In this document: in pieces, positions 7,968 through 19,011 of the stretch
Position numbering within the stretch: the first letter of the stretch is position 1
How the letters are laid out: every line of letters starts with the position of its first letter
Assembly: GCA_023425645.1 (NCBI GenBank)
Contig: JAFACG010000003.1
Span: forward strand, 7,416-71,415
Origin: Pseudomonadota bacterium
GTDB taxonomy: Bacteria; Pseudomonadota; Gammaproteobacteria; Burkholderiales; Burkholderiaceae_B
DNA: 64,000 nt
Reading direction: 5' to 3'
The notes under the pieces: generated by a model
What the model was told of the DNA's origin: nothing
Seen by the model: the letters and a program-made list of their open reading frames with translations, nothing else
Database searches by the model: none
Translations under genes and position numbers: made by a program

Positions 7968-7996
7968 CCCACCAGGTCTCCTGGTGGGTTTTTTTT
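7968..7996 (+). terminator. Rho-independent terminator of cassette 2
   Basis: CCCACCAGG (7968-7976) pairs with CCTGGTGGG (7980-7988) around TCT, followed by eight T (7989-7996). Confidence 0.95.
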
Positions 7997-8160
7997 GGCT
8001 CTTCGAGGAATTGCGGTAGCCAATTTGCCAGGTCGATGCCGAACCGGTTTTTTGAAGACACCGTTCAAGGCGCAGAAAGATCGGACAGGGCTATACGCAT
8101 CCATGCCAAACAGAAAATTCAGCGATGGCTGATACATTGCACGGCGTGCACGGACGTCCC

Positions 8161-8262
8161 GCCGTTTGGGCCAATACAGCGGCGCCATTCTCGCGAGGCC
8201 GGCCAGGGCGGACCGGCCGGCCTTGCGAGAACCCGAGTTTCTTTTCGCTTGGCCCAAACGGC
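8161..8262. repeat. Nested inverted repeat upstream of the M16 peptidase gene
   Basis: Outer arms GCCGTTTGGGCCAA (8161-8174) and TTGGCCCAAACGGC (8249-8262) are perfect 14-bp inverted copies. Inside them CTCGCGAGGCCGGCC (8190-8204) pairs with GGCCGGCCTTGCGAG (8215-8229) with one G:T pair. The unpaired parts between the two levels differ in length. This could be a small palindromic repetitive element or a large mRNA hairpin. It lies in the roughly 420-bp gap 7997-8420, which has no other feature apart from the short repeat at 8304. Confidence 0.65.
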
Positions 8263-8303
8263 TCGCCAGACACGGAAGAATCCCCGGAATTCCTCGAAGT
8301 ACC

Positions 8304-8320
8304 TTTTTTACCGCCGGGCC
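8304..8320 (+). repeat. 17-bp dispersed repeat, copy 1
   Basis: TTTTTTACCGCCGGGCC occurs here and, on the minus strand, at 18889-18905; a copy with two mismatches is at 15833-15849. All three are intergenic, which suggests fragments of a dispersed repeat family. Confidence 0.5.
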
Positions 8321-8420
8321 GCCCATTGCGCCGCCTACCCAGCCAAACCGGCCCATGCTACAAAAGACACTTGCCGCCGCTACCGGCTGCTCCATCGGTA
8401 ACCCCAGTAAGGAATTGTGC

Positions 8421-11213
8421 ATGAAACTCTCGGTACTGACCGTCGCCCTGCGCCTGCGCCATCTGGCCGGAGCCGCCCTGCTGTCCAGCTCGCTGGCTGC
8501 CTACGCCCTGCCCGCCGGACTGGCCGAGGGCCCTTCGGTCGAAGGCGTCACCCAATACACTCTGGACAATGGCCTGCGCGTCGTACTGGCTCCGGACGAT
8601 TCCAAGCCCACCACCACCGTCAACATGACCTACCTGGTCGGCTCGCGTCACGAGAACTATGGCCAGACCGGCATGGCCCACCTGCTCGAGCACATGCTGT
8701 TCCGCGGCACGCCCACCTTGCGCAATGCGCTTGGCGAATTCGCCAAGCGCGGCCTGGAGGCCAATGGAACCACCTCCAGCGACCGCACCAATTATTTCGC
8801 CAGCTTCGCCGCCCAGCCTGAAACCCTGGAGTGGTACCTGAATTGGCAGGCGGACGTCATGGTCAACGCCCTGATCGACAAGCAGGACCTGGAAGCCGAG
8901 ATGCCGGTCGTGCGCAACGAAATGGAGAATGGCGAGAACAATCCCTTTCGCATCCTGATGCAGAAAGTGGTCGCCGCGGCCTATCAATGGCACAGCTACG
9001 GCAAGAACACCATAGGCGCGCGCTCCGACGTGGAAAACGTGGACATCGAGCAGTTGCGCAAGTTCTACCACGACTATTACCAGCCGGACAACGCCGTCCT
9101 GTTCGTTACAGGGCAGTTCGACCAGGACGCCACGCTGGAGGTCATCGCCAAGGCGTTCGGCGCCATTCCCAAGCCCACCCGCCGCCTGCGACCCGAATAC
9201 ACGGTGGAGCCGGTGCAGGACGGCACCCGCAGCGTGACGCTGCGCCGCCACGGCGGCGCGCCGCTGATCATGTCCATGTATCACATGCCCAGCGCCGCCA
9301 GCCCCGACTACATCCCATTGAGCCTGGGCGTCAGCGCCCTGGGCGACACGCCCGGCGGCCTGCTCTACAAGAACCTGGTCAACAAACAGTTGGCCACCAG
9401 CGTGTTCAGCTTCGACTCCGGCAGCCACGATCCCGGCTACGCGCTGTTCGGCGCCGAGCTCAAACCAGGCATGGACCAGCAAAAAGCCCTGAAGGTCATG
9501 AACGATACCTTGGAGGGTCTGACCAAGACGCCGCTGGCTTCCACTGACCTGGAACGCATCCGCAGCCAATGGCTGACGTCCTGGACCCGCACCTACGCCA
9601 ACCCGTCCAGCCTGGCCGGCGCGCTGTCCGAAGCAGCCGCCAGCGGCGACTGGCGGCTGTTCTTCCTGCAGCGCGACCGCGTGGAGTCCGCCAAGCTGGA
9701 CCAGGTTCAGAAAGCCCTGCAGACCTGGCTGGTGGCCAGCAATCGCACCAACGGGCTGTACATTCCCACCGACAAGCCCGTGCGCGCGCTCGAGGCGACG
9801 CCGGTCGACGTCCAGAAACTGGTCGCCGACTACAAAGGCAAGGACACCGGCAAGGCCGTGGAAGCCTTCGATCCGAGCCCCGCCAACATCGATGCCCGAA
9901 CCGACCTTCAACCTTTGTCGCTCGGACCGCAACTGGGCGAGATCAAGATGGCCCTGCTGCCCAAGGCGACCCGCGCCGAACGGGTGGAAGCGCGCCTGTC
10001 CCTGAAGTTCGGCACGCCCGATGAACTCAAGAACCAAAGCGCGGCCGCAGCCGCCGCGGCGGCGTTGCTGGCCACCGGCACCCGGAAGCTGGATCGCGAG
10101 CAGATCGCTGACCAGTTCACCGCCCTGCAGACCCAATTCAGCTTCGACGGCTCCAACGGCCGCCTGCAGATCAGCCTGTCCTCCACGCGCGAAAACCTGC
10201 CCAAGGCGCTGGCGCTGGCGCTGACCATCCTGCGCGAAGCCAGCTTTCCCGAGTCCGAACTGAAGAAATATCAGGAATACACGATCACGGACCTGAAATC
10301 GGCCAGCACCGACCCCACGGCCCTGGCCCAGCACGCCATCGAGCGCTACGGCAACCCCTGGCCCAAGGGCGACATACGCTACACCCCCACCTTCGAGGAG
10401 GCCATCGAACAGGTCCAGGACCTGAAGATCAAGCAGGTGCGCGACTTCTACCAGAAATTCTACGGTACCGGCGACATGGCCTTCAGCGCCGTGGGCGATT
10501 TCGACAAGGACCAGATTCGTCAGGTCCTGGCCGACGGCTTCAAGGGCTGGCGCAAGGCGCCCGCCTACCAGCGCCCCGAAGATCCGTTCCACGCCGTGCC
10601 GCCCAAGCAGTTCGACATCAATACGCCCGACAAGGCCAACGCCTTCTACCTGGCGGACCTGGGCCTGAAGCTGCAGGACAGCGACGCGGACTTCCCGGCG
10701 ATCTACGTGGCCAACTATCTGCTGGGCCTGTCCGAGACCTCCCGCCTGTGGAACCGGGTGCGCGTGCAGGACGGCCTTTCCTACAACGTGCGCAGTCAGG
10801 TGGACGCCTCCAGCTACGAGCCCAACGGCTCCTGGACCATCTACGCCATCCACGCACCCGCCAACAGCGCCAAGGTGGACAAGACGATCCAGGAGGTGCT
10901 GCGGCAGACTCTCAAGGAAGGCTTCACCGAGCAGGAAGTCAAGGAAGGCGTCAACGCCCTGCTGAACTACCGCCGTCTCACCCGCAGCAATGACAGCGTG
11001 CTCAGCAGCGCCTGGCTCAACTACCTGGACCTGGGACGCACCTTCGAGTGGTCCGAACGGATGGACCAGGCCATGCAGAAGCTGGACGCCGCCCAGGTCA
11101 ATGCCGTCCTGCGCAAGTACCTGAAGCCTGAAGATCTGGTGGTGGCGATCGCGGCAGACCACGAGCGTCAGAAGACCGACGCCCAGGCGCCTGCCGCCGA
11201 GCAAGCGCAATAA
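8421..11213 (+). CDS. M16-family zinc metallopeptidase, periplasmic (pitrilysin type)
   Basis: 930 residues from the ATG at 8421 (TAAGGAA upstream), with a signal peptide ending near YALPAG. The zinc motif HLLEH (HxxEH) follows GMA at about residue 90, and the downstream glutamate that completes the site lies in the NEMENGEN region about 75 residues later. There are two M16 halves: the N-terminal half is catalytic and the second half lacks HxxEH, as in bacterial two-domain peptidases. The C-terminus contains SRLWNRVRVQDGLSY, the R/Y pair that contacts substrate in this family. It probably degrades small proteins or signal peptides in the periplasm. It stands alone, without evident operon partners. 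Confidence 0.9.
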   Translation: MKLSVLTVALRLRHLAGAALLSSSLAAYALPAGLAEGPSVEGVTQYTLDNGLRVVLAPDDSKPTTTVNMTYLVGSRHENYGQTGMAHLLEHMLFRGTPTLRNALGEFAKRGLEANGTTSSDRTNYFASFAAQPETLEWYLNWQADVMVNALIDKQDLEAEMPVVRNEMENGENNPFRILMQKVVAAAYQWHSYGKNTIGARSDVENVDIEQLRKFYHDYYQPDNAVLFVTGQFDQDATLEVIAKAFGAIPKPTRRLRPEYTVEPVQDGTRSVTLRRHGGAPLIMSMYHMPSAASPDYIPLSLGVSALGDTPGGLLYKNLVNKQLATSVFSFDSGSHDPGYALFGAELKPGMDQQKALKVMNDTLEGLTKTPLASTDLERIRSQWLTSWTRTYANPSSLAGALSEAAASGDWRLFFLQRDRVESAKLDQVQKALQTWLVASNRTNGLYIPTDKPVRALEATPVDVQKLVADYKGKDTGKAVEAFDPSPANIDARTDLQPLSLGPQLGEIKMALLPKATRAERVEARLSLKFGTPDELKNQSAAAAAAAALLATGTRKLDREQIADQFTALQTQFSFDGSNGRLQISLSSTRENLPKALALALTILREASFPESELKKYQEYTITDLKSASTDPTALAQHAIERYGNPWPKGDIRYTPTFEEAIEQVQDLKIKQVRDFYQKFYGTGDMAFSAVGDFDKDQIRQVLADGFKGWRKAPAYQRPEDPFHAVPPKQFDINTPDKANAFYLADLGLKLQDSDADFPAIYVANYLLGLSETSRLWNRVRVQDGLSYNVRSQVDASSYEPNGSWTIYAIHAPANSAKVDKTIQEVLRQTLKEGFTEQEVKEGVNALLNYRRLTRSNDSVLSSAWLNYLDLGRTFEWSERMDQAMQKLDAAQVNAVLRKYLKPEDLVVAIAADHERQKTDAQAPAAEQAQ

Positions 11214-11216
11214 GCC

Positions 11217-11251
11217 GTCGGCGGGCTCCGCAAGGCGCGGAACCTGCCGAC
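11217..11251 (+). other. Strong hairpin after the M16 gene
   Basis: GTCGGCGGGCTCCGC (11217-11231) pairs with GCGGAACCTGCCGAC (11237-11251) through two G:T pairs. No T-run follows, so it may be an mRNA-stabilising or REP-like hairpin rather than a terminator. Confidence 0.4.
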
Positions 11252-11323
11252 ACGCTTCGCGAAGGCGCCCGGCGTGGCCGGGCGGCCTCGCCCCCTACCA
11301 CCGGCTGATGAAATCCATCCAAG

Positions 11324-12538
11324 ATGAAACTGACAGTCCTGACCTACGGCACGGAAGGCGACACCCGGCCACTGGCCGTTCTATGCCGCGCCTTGATGGA
11401 CGCCGGCCATCATGCCCGCCTGCTGGCCGAGGCCAACTCGCTGGACAGCGCCCGCCAGCTGGCGGTTCCGCATGCCAGCTTGAGCGGAGACATCAAACAG
11501 GACCTGCAGACCCTGGTTCTGCAAGGCTCCGGGGTCAATGCGACCTTGAAGGGCCTGTCGCGCATGGCCAATGCCCAGGCGCAAAGCTGGATGCGGCAAG
11601 CCGCTGACGCGGCCGCCGGTTGCGACGGCCTCATCGTTTCGGGCCTGACCGCATTCGTCGGCTTGTCGGTGGCCGACCAGCTCGGCATTCCGGTGATCGG
11701 AACCGGGATGATCCCCATCTCTCCCACACAGGCTTTCGCCTCGCCGTTCCTGTCCGGGCAGCGCCTGCCGCCGGCCTTGAACAAGGCCTCCCACAAGCTG
11801 GTCAACTGGCTGCTGTGGCAGTCATTCAGAAAATCGATCAACCAGGCCAGAAAGCAGGTGCTTGGCATGCCCCCCCGCCATCGCTTGTGGACCGGGCATC
11901 CCATGCTGTACGGCATCTCGCCGGCCTTGCTGCCCGAGCCCGCGGACTGGCCCGAAAACGCCACGCTGTGCGGCCAATGGCTGGAGCCGGAGCGACCATG
12001 GAGCCCCAGCGCCGAACAGCAAGCCTTTCTGGATGCCGGCGAGGCGCCGATTTACCTAGGGTTCGGCAGCATGGTGGGATTCGATCGCAACGCCTTGCTG
12101 CACACGCTGCTCGAGGCCCTGAAACGGGAACGCATCCTGTTCTACCCTGGCTGGGCCGGCATGCCCGCTGTCCCGCTCCCCGAAAATATATTCGTGCTCG
12201 GACAGACGCCCCATCGCTGGCTCTTCCCACATACATCGCTGGCCATTCACCATGGCGGCAGCGGAACCACGCATTCGGCCTGCAGAGCCGGCATTCCTTC
12301 CATCGTCCTGCCGTTCGCGGGGGACCAGTTTTTCTGAGGAATACAGTTGAAGCGCCTGGGCCTGGCCGACGACCCGATCTCCACGCGAAAACTGAGCGCG
12401 GACGCCATCCGACAGGCCGTCCGGCTTGCCAGGACGGAGAAGGTAAGGTCACGGGCCGAGACCCTGGCGCGCAGCATGTCTCGTGAAGACGGGGCTGCGC
12501 TGGCCGTGGCGCGCATCCGGGCCCTGCTTGGACGCTAG
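11324..12538 (+). pseudogene. GT1-type glycosyltransferase interrupted by an in-frame TGA
   Basis: The reading frame from the ATG at 11324 codes for a UDP-glycosyltransferase-like protein (about 404 residues). It has an N-terminal TYGTEGDTRPLAVLCRAL segment and a C-terminal donor-binding signature HHGGSGTTHSACRAGIPS. The frame stops at TGA 12335-12337, directly after LPFAGDQFF. It then continues open in the same frame to 12538 with KRLGLADDPISTRKLS and a normal family C-terminus. In the family DQ-x-F is followed by W, so TGG to TGA by one substitution explains the break. No frameshift is needed. It is probably a recent nonsense mutation; sequencing error or readthrough cannot be excluded. The 337-residue product would lack its last helices. 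Confidence 0.85.
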
Positions 12539-12548
12539 AAGCGGCAAC

Positions 12549-12571
12549 GGGAAAGGCCTTGCGGCCTTCCC
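12549..12571. other. Hairpin between the glycosyltransferase pseudogene and dnaJ
   Basis: GGGAAAGGCC (12549-12558) pairs with GGCCTTCCC (12563-12571), with one bulged A and a short loop. It lies between convergent genes. No T-run follows on either strand, so terminator function is uncertain. Confidence 0.4.
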
Positions 12572-12579
12572 TGCCTCAA

Positions 12580-13710
12580 TCAGGAGAAGAAGCCCTTGAC
12601 CTTGTCGGTCCAGGATTCGCTTTTGGGCGAATGCTTCACGCCGCCGTCGTTCAAGGCCTGCTCGAACTGGCGCAGCAATTTCTTCTGCTCCTCGTTCAGT
12701 CTCACCGGCGTCTCGATCTGGATATGGCAATACAGGTCGCCGGGGTAGCTGGAACGAATGCCCTTGATTCCCTTGCCGCGCAGGCGGAAGGTCTTGCCGA
12801 CCTGCGTGCCTTCGGGGATGGTGATCTCGCCGCGTCCCGTCAAGGTGGGCACTTCCACCGTACCGCCCAGGGCGGCCGTGGTGAAGGGAATGGTCAGCTC
12901 GCAATGCAGGTCTTCGCCGTCGCGCTGGAAGATGCCGTGCGGCTTGATGCGGATCTCCACGTACAGGTCGCCCGGAGGGCCGCCGTTCACGCCCGGCTCG
13001 CCATTGCCGCTGGAGCGGATGCGCATGCCGTCGTCGATGCCGGCCGGGATCTTGACCTGCAGGGTCTTGGTCTTCTTGACCTTGCCTTCGCCATGACAGA
13101 CGTGGCAGGGGTCAGGGATTTCCTTGCCGCTGCCGTGGCAGGTCGGGCAGGTCTGCTGCATGCTGAAGATGCCCTGCTGCATGCGCACCGCGCCGCTGCC
13201 GTGGCAGGTGCGGCAGGTCTGCGCCGAGGTGCCGGGCTTGGCGCCGGTACCGGAGCAGGTATCGCAATTTTCCCAGCTGGGCACGCGGATTTCGGTATCG
13301 AAGCCGGACGCCGCCTGCTCCAGGCTGATGTCCAGCGAGTAGCGCAGGTCCGCCCCGCGATACACCTGGGGCCCACCGCCGCCGCGGCGTCCGCCGCCGA
13401 AGATCTCGCCGAAAATATCGCCAAAGGCATCCGCGAATCCGGCCCCGCCCATGCCGCCGCCCATGCCGCCCATGCCGGCGTTGGGATCGACTCCGGCATG
13501 ACCATAACGGTCATAGGCTTCGCGCTTCTGTTCGTCGGACAGGATTTCGTACGCTTCCTTGGCTTCCTTGAACTTTTCCTCGGCATCCTTGCTGTCGGGA
13601 TTGCGGTCAGGATGGTACTTCATGGCGAGCTTGCGATACGCCTTGCGGAGTTCATCCTGCGTCGCATTCTTGGCCACACCGAGAATTTCGTATAAATCGC
13701 GTTTTGCCAT
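12580..13710 (-). CDS. dnaJ: Chaperone protein DnaJ (Hsp40)
   Basis: 376 residues, full length. The J domain at residues 1-70 has YHPDRNP (HPD motif). A Gly/Phe-rich region follows (GGMGGGMGG). The zinc domain has four CxxCxGxG-type repeats ([37 protein letters not shown]), and the C-terminal substrate domains follow. It stimulates the ATPase of DnaK and delivers unfolded clients. It lies 100 bp downstream of dnaK on the same strand with a hairpin in between, and is probably co-transcribed from the dnaK heat-shock promoter. Confidence 0.98.
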   Translation of the reverse strand: MAKRDLYEILGVAKNATQDELRKAYRKLAMKYHPDRNPDSKDAEEKFKEAKEAYEILSDEQKREAYDRYGHAGVDPNAGMGGMGGGMGGAGFADAFGDIFGEIFGGGRRGGGGPQVYRGADLRYSLDISLEQAASGFDTEIRVPSWENCDTCSGTGAKPGTSAQTCRTCHGSGAVRMQQGIFSMQQTCPTCHGSGKEIPDPCHVCHGEGKVKKTKTLQVKIPAGIDDGMRIRSSGNGEPGVNGGPPGDLYVEIRIKPHGIFQRDGEDLHCELTIPFTTAALGGTVEVPTLTGRGEITIPEGTQVGKTFRLRGKGIKGIRSSYPGDLYCHIQIETPVRLNEEQKKLLRQFEQALNDGGVKHSPKSESWTDKVKGFFS

Positions 13711-13754
13711 TTTTGTTTAACGACGCCCGTGACGCCGCTGATTGAATAATAATG

Positions 13755-13785
13755 CCCGATTTCCAGCGCGCAGCCGGAAATCGGG
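13755..13785 (-). other. Intercistronic hairpin between dnaK and dnaJ
   Basis: CCCGATTTCC (13755-13764) and GGAAATCGGG (13776-13785) form a perfect 10-bp stem with an 11-nt loop. There is no T-run on the minus strand. It probably tunes dnaJ relative to dnaK by partial termination or mRNA processing. Confidence 0.6.
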
Positions 13786-13810
13786 CCCGAGACCTTATTC
13801 AGGCTCGCAA

Positions 13811-15736
<1,926 letters not shown>

Positions 15737-15793
15737 GATTTTTTACCTGACTAAAAAATAGATTGCGAAAGCAAATTGTTCGATGAAATGCAT

Positions 15794-15819
15794 ATGGGGA
15801 ACACTATGTGCATTTCAAG
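15794..15819 (-). promoter_or_regulatory. Sigma-32 heat-shock promoter of dnaK
   Basis: On the minus strand CTTGAAA (15819-15813), 13 bp, then CCCCAT (15799-15794), an exact match to the RpoH consensus. An 8-bp inverted repeat, GAAATGCA (15785-15792) with TGCATTTC (15809-15816), overlaps it. No HrcA/CIRCE site (TTAGCACTC-N9-GAGTGCTAA) is present here. Confidence 0.9.
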
Positions 15820-15832
15820 AGCCGGAGCTCGA

Positions 15833-15849
15833 TTTTTTGCCGCCGGACC
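15833..15849 (+). repeat. 17-bp dispersed repeat, degenerate copy
   Basis: TTTTTTGCCGCCGGACC differs at two positions from the element at 8304-8320 and 18889-18905. It lies in the grpE-dnaK gap (15737-15949), which otherwise holds the dnaK promoter. Confidence 0.35.
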
Positions 15850-15949
15850 GTTCCAAGACAGAAAGCGCCCTTTGGAAAGGGGCAGGCAGACCGGCCTGAA
15901 CGATGCAGGAAAAGCGCCTGCCGCGCCTGAAGGCAGCGGCAGAAAAGCG

Positions 15950-16516
15950 TCATTTGGCGGCAGCCACCATGACCAGGGCCGGACGCAGGACGCGCTCGGA
16001 GATGGTGTAGCCCTTTTGAAGCAGCTGCACCACGGCGCCTTCCTCGTATTCCGACGGCACGGCCGAAATGGCCTGGTGCAGGTGCGGGTCGAACTTGTCG
16101 CCGGGCCCGGGCGCGACCTCCTTCAGGCTGTTGCGCTCGAAAGCCTTGTTCAACTGGCGCAAGGTGGTCTCGACCCCTTCCTTCCACGCCTCGACGCTTT
16201 GCTCGGGCTGGGCCAGGGCGGCTTCCAGACTGTCGCGCACCGGGATCAGGCTCTCGGCGAAGGACTCCGTGCCGAACTTGCGGGCCTTCGAGACTTCGTC
16301 GTCCGCGCGACGGCGGATGTTCTCCACTTCGGCCTTGGCGCGCAGCAGCTGGTCATAGTATTGCGAGACCTTCTCCTGGGCCTGCGCCAGCTCGGCAGCC
16401 AGGTCGGCGGTGTCTTCTTCGGGCTGCTGACCCAGGACTTCCGGCTGGGCCTGTTCAGGCGTGTTTTCCGTCACTTCCCCGTCCAGAGGCTTGTTGGGAT
16501 CGGCATGTGTAGCCAT
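15950..16516 (-). CDS. grpE: Nucleotide exchange factor GrpE
   Basis: 188 residues. An acidic N-terminus is followed by a long coiled coil (about residues 35-85, with [20 protein letters not shown]). A C-terminal beta domain carries the GrpE signature around [18 protein letters not shown] and ends with [17 protein letters not shown]. It releases ADP from DnaK. It is placed upstream of dnaK on the same strand with its own sigma-32 promoter. Confidence 0.97.
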   Translation of the reverse strand: MATHADPNKPLDGEVTENTPEQAQPEVLGQQPEEDTADLAAELAQAQEKVSQYYDQLLRAKAEVENIRRRADDEVSKARKFGTESFAESLIPVRDSLEAALAQPEQSVEAWKEGVETTLRQLNKAFERNSLKEVAPGPGDKFDPHLHQAISAVPSEYEEGAVVQLLQKGYTISERVLRPALVMVAAAK

Positions 16517-16555
16517 TCGTCTTTCTCCACTACGTGAATCGTTGATCGCATGAAA

Positions 16556-16581
16556 ATGGGGGCGTGCGCCCCCAATTCAAG
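16556..16581 (-). promoter_or_regulatory. Sigma-32 heat-shock promoter of grpE
   Basis: On the minus strand CTTGAAT (16581-16575), 13 bp, then CCCCAT (16561-16556). The spacer and -10 also form a TGGGGGCG/CGCCCCCA hairpin. About 40 nt separate the -10 from the grpE ATG. Confidence 0.88.
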
Positions 16582-16626
16582 ACTGCATTCGAGATTTTGC
16601 CGAAAAAGCGGCGCGACGGCGCGCGC

Positions 16627-17709
16627 TCAGGCCGGCGCAATGCGGCCGGGCAGCCAGCCGCCCAGGTGCTGCACGGCCAGCCGTCCCAGCCCTCCGACCC
16701 ATTCGGGATCGGCGTTCAGGCAGGGAATATAGTGGAACTCGCGCCCGCCCTCCTGCAGGAAGGCGTCGCGGCATTCCACCTGGATCTCCTCCAGCGTCTC
16801 CAGGCAATCGGCCAGGAAGCCCGGACACAGGGCGTCCACCCGGCCCACGCCCTCCTTGCCCCATTGACGCAGCAAGGGCTCGGTATAGGGCTCCAGCCAG
16901 CGCTGGGCGCCGAAACGGCTCTGGAAGGACATGAAGACGGGCACGGCCGGTTCGTCCAGCGCTGCCCGCAAGGCGGCGGCGGTTTCGCGGCAATCGCGCA
17001 GATACGGATCGCCCAGCTCGGCGCAGCGGCGCGGCAGGCCGTGGAAACTGAGCAGCAGGCGATCCGGCCTGCCATGCTCCTCCCAATGGCCGCGCACCTG
17101 GGAGGCCAGCGCTCCGATGTAATCCGGGTGCGTGTGGTAGCGCTTGATGAAGCGCAGCTCGGGCTGGTTGCGCTGCCGGCGCAGATGCGCCGCCACGCAA
17201 TCGAAGGCCGTGGCCGTGGTGCTGGCCGCATATTGCGGATACAGCGGCAAGGCCAAGATGCGCTCGCAGCCGGCGGCCTTGAGCTTGTCCAGGGCGCCGG
17301 CAATGGAAGGATTGCCATAGCGCATGCCCAGTTCGACGCGCACATCGTGCCCCTGCCCGGCCAGCAACTCCTGCAGGCCCTCGGCCTGCGCCTGGCTCCA
17401 CACCAGCAGGGGCGCGCCCTCGGCCAGCCAGATGTCCTTGTAGCGCGGCGCCAGCCTGGCCGGCCGGCGCGGCAAAATGAACAGGCGCAGGATGACCTGC
17501 CAGAGGATCTGGGGGATCTCGATGACGCGCGGATCGGACAGGAATTCGCCCAGGTAGCGCCGTATGGCCTTGGGTTCGGGCTGGTCCGGCGTGCCCAGGT
17601 TGATCATCAGGATGCCGATCGGCCCGGTCTCGCGCACAGGCGCATCGGCATTGAACATATCGGCGTCGACCGGTTCGGGCAGATAGGGGGAAGCAAGCAA
17701 CTTGGGCAT
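16627..17709 (-). CDS. hemH: Ferrochelatase (protoporphyrin ferrochelatase)
   Basis: About 360 residues if started at the ATG at 17709 (MPKLLASPYLPEP); an upstream ATG at 17757 adds an unconserved extension. Signatures include ILMINLGTPDQPEPKAIRRY near the N-terminus, LLLSFHGLPRRCAELGDPY with the catalytic histidine, and the C-terminal glutamate motif in FSxRFGAQRWLEPYTEPLL. It inserts Fe2+ into protoporphyrin IX in the last step of haem synthesis. It lies 61 bp downstream of hrcA on the same strand. Confidence 0.96.
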   Translation of the reverse strand: MPKLLASPYLPEPVDADMFNADAPVRETGPIGILMINLGTPDQPEPKAIRRYLGEFLSDPRVIEIPQILWQVILRLFILPRRPARLAPRYKDIWLAEGAPLLVWSQAQAEGLQELLAGQGHDVRVELGMRYGNPSIAGALDKLKAAGCERILALPLYPQYAASTTATAFDCVAAHLRRQRNQPELRFIKRYHTHPDYIGALASQVRGHWEEHGRPDRLLLSFHGLPRRCAELGDPYLRDCRETAAALRAALDEPAVPVFMSFQSRFGAQRWLEPYTEPLLRQWGKEGVGRVDALCPGFLADCLETLEEIQVECRDAFLQEGGREFHYIPCLNADPEWVGGLGRLAVQHLGGWLPGRIAPA

Positions 17710-17770
17710 GGCGGTAAAGGCAAAAAGCGGCAAGCCGGAACCCGCAGGGCCGGCCAAGGGGCAGACCGGA

Positions 17771-18784
17771 CTAGCCGGCCGAATGATGGCTCAGGGCATT
17801 TGACAACAGCCGGGCGGTAATGTCCACGATGGGGATCACCCGATCGTACGCCATGCGCGACGGTCCGATCACGCCCAGCGTCCCGACCACCTTGCCGTCC
17901 ACCCCGTACGGGGCGGTGATGACCGAGACATCGTCCAACGGCACCAATTGCGAATCGCCGCCGATGTAGATCTGCACGCCTTCGGCCTGGCTGGAGACAT
18001 CCAGCAGGTGCAGCAGGTCGGTCTTTTTCTCGAAGAGCGAGAACAGGCGGCGCAGGCGATCCATGTCGGCCACCATCTCCGTCACGTTCAGCAATTTGCT
18101 CTCGCCGGCGATCACCACGGCTTCTTCGTTGTCGGGCTGGTGGCTGCCGACGTCCACCGCCTGCTGCATCAGGCGCGAGATGTCCTCCTGCAGGGAGCTG
18201 AGCTCCTGCGACAGGGCCAGCTTCACGGATTCGAAGGACATGCCCGAGAAATGCTGGTTGAAGAAATGGCTGGCCTCGACCAGTTCATGCTCCAGGTACT
18301 CGCGCGGCACGAACAGGATGCGGTTCTGCACGTCGCCGTCCGGGGTGACGATGATCAGCAGCACGCGCTTGTCCGACAGCCGGATGAATTCGATCTGCCT
18401 GAAAGTCTGGGCCTTCTTGGGCGCCAGGACCACGCCGGCGAACTGCGACAGATTGGACAGCAGGGAGGCCGCCGAACTGACTGCGCGATTGGGCTCGTCG
18501 AAAGGCAGGAACTGGCTCAGGTTCTGGGCGTCGGGCCGCTCGAAGCGCTGCGAGGCCAGCAGCCGGTCCACGAACAGCCGGTACCCCTTGGGCGTGGGCA
18601 CCCGGCCCGCGGAGGTGTGGGGGCTGTGGATCAGGCCCAGGGCTTCCAGCTCGGCCATGACATTGCGTATGGTGGCCGGCGAGAAATCAAAAACGGTTGA
18701 CAGGGTACGGGACCCGACGGGCTGCCCATCGGCGATATACCGCTCGATCAGCACCTTCAGCAATGCATTCGCTCTGTCATCCAT
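17771..18784 (-). CDS. hrcA: Heat-inducible transcription repressor HrcA
   Basis: 337 residues. The N-terminal winged helix (about residues 1-75) contains [20 protein letters not shown] and [21 protein letters not shown]-like central domain follows, ending with [20 protein letters not shown], which is typical of HrcA. It represses class I heat-shock genes through CIRCE elements. No CIRCE was seen in this window, so its targets (usually groESL) lie elsewhere, while dnaK and grpE here have sigma-32 promoters. Confidence 0.97.
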   Translation of the reverse strand: MDDRANALLKVLIERYIADGQPVGSRTLSTVFDFSPATIRNVMAELEALGLIHSPHTSAGRVPTPKGYRLFVDRLLASQRFERPDAQNLSQFLPFDEPNRAVSSAASLLSNLSQFAGVVLAPKKAQTFRQIEFIRLSDKRVLLIIVTPDGDVQNRILFVPREYLEHELVEASHFFNQHFSGMSFESVKLALSQELSSLQEDISRLMQQAVDVGSHQPDNEEAVVIAGESKLLNVTEMVADMDRLRRLFSLFEKKTDLLHLLDVSSQAEGVQIYIGGDSQLVPLDDVSVITAPYGVDGKVVGTLGVIGPSRMAYDRVIPIVDITARLLSNALSHHSAG

Positions 18785-18821
18785 ATCGCGTGTATCACTT
18801 AAAAAAACGCCCCCGCTCTGC

Positions 18822-18905
18822 GCAGGCTGAAGCCTGCTTGCCGCCCCCAGGGGAACGCCTCTTATCTAGGGTGATGCGGCATTCCGATGGCCCGGCGGTA
18901 AAAAA
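18822..18905 (-). repeat. Intergenic repeat-like segment with exact 17-bp repeat copy
   Basis: The hrcA-nadK gap (18785-19011) contains a small hairpin (GCAGGCT 18822-18828 with AGCCTGC 18831-18837) and, on the minus strand, the exact 17-mer shared with 8304-8320 (here 18889-18905). No gene was seen. A TATAAT at 18962-18967 may be the nadK -10 box. Confidence 0.45.
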
Positions 18906-19011
18906 ACCAGCTCTGCAGGACAAAGGGAAGATTCTTGCAACCAAGCCTGTAGCGGCAACTCTATAATCAATTTATCGCAATTATTTCATTAATCAATAAG
19001 GTTTTCGCCCC

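Noticed and set aside
15737..16620. Search for a CIRCE element near dnaK/grpE
   Set aside because: No TTAGCACTC-N9-GAGTGCTAA was seen; the inverted repeat at 15785-15816 does not match it.
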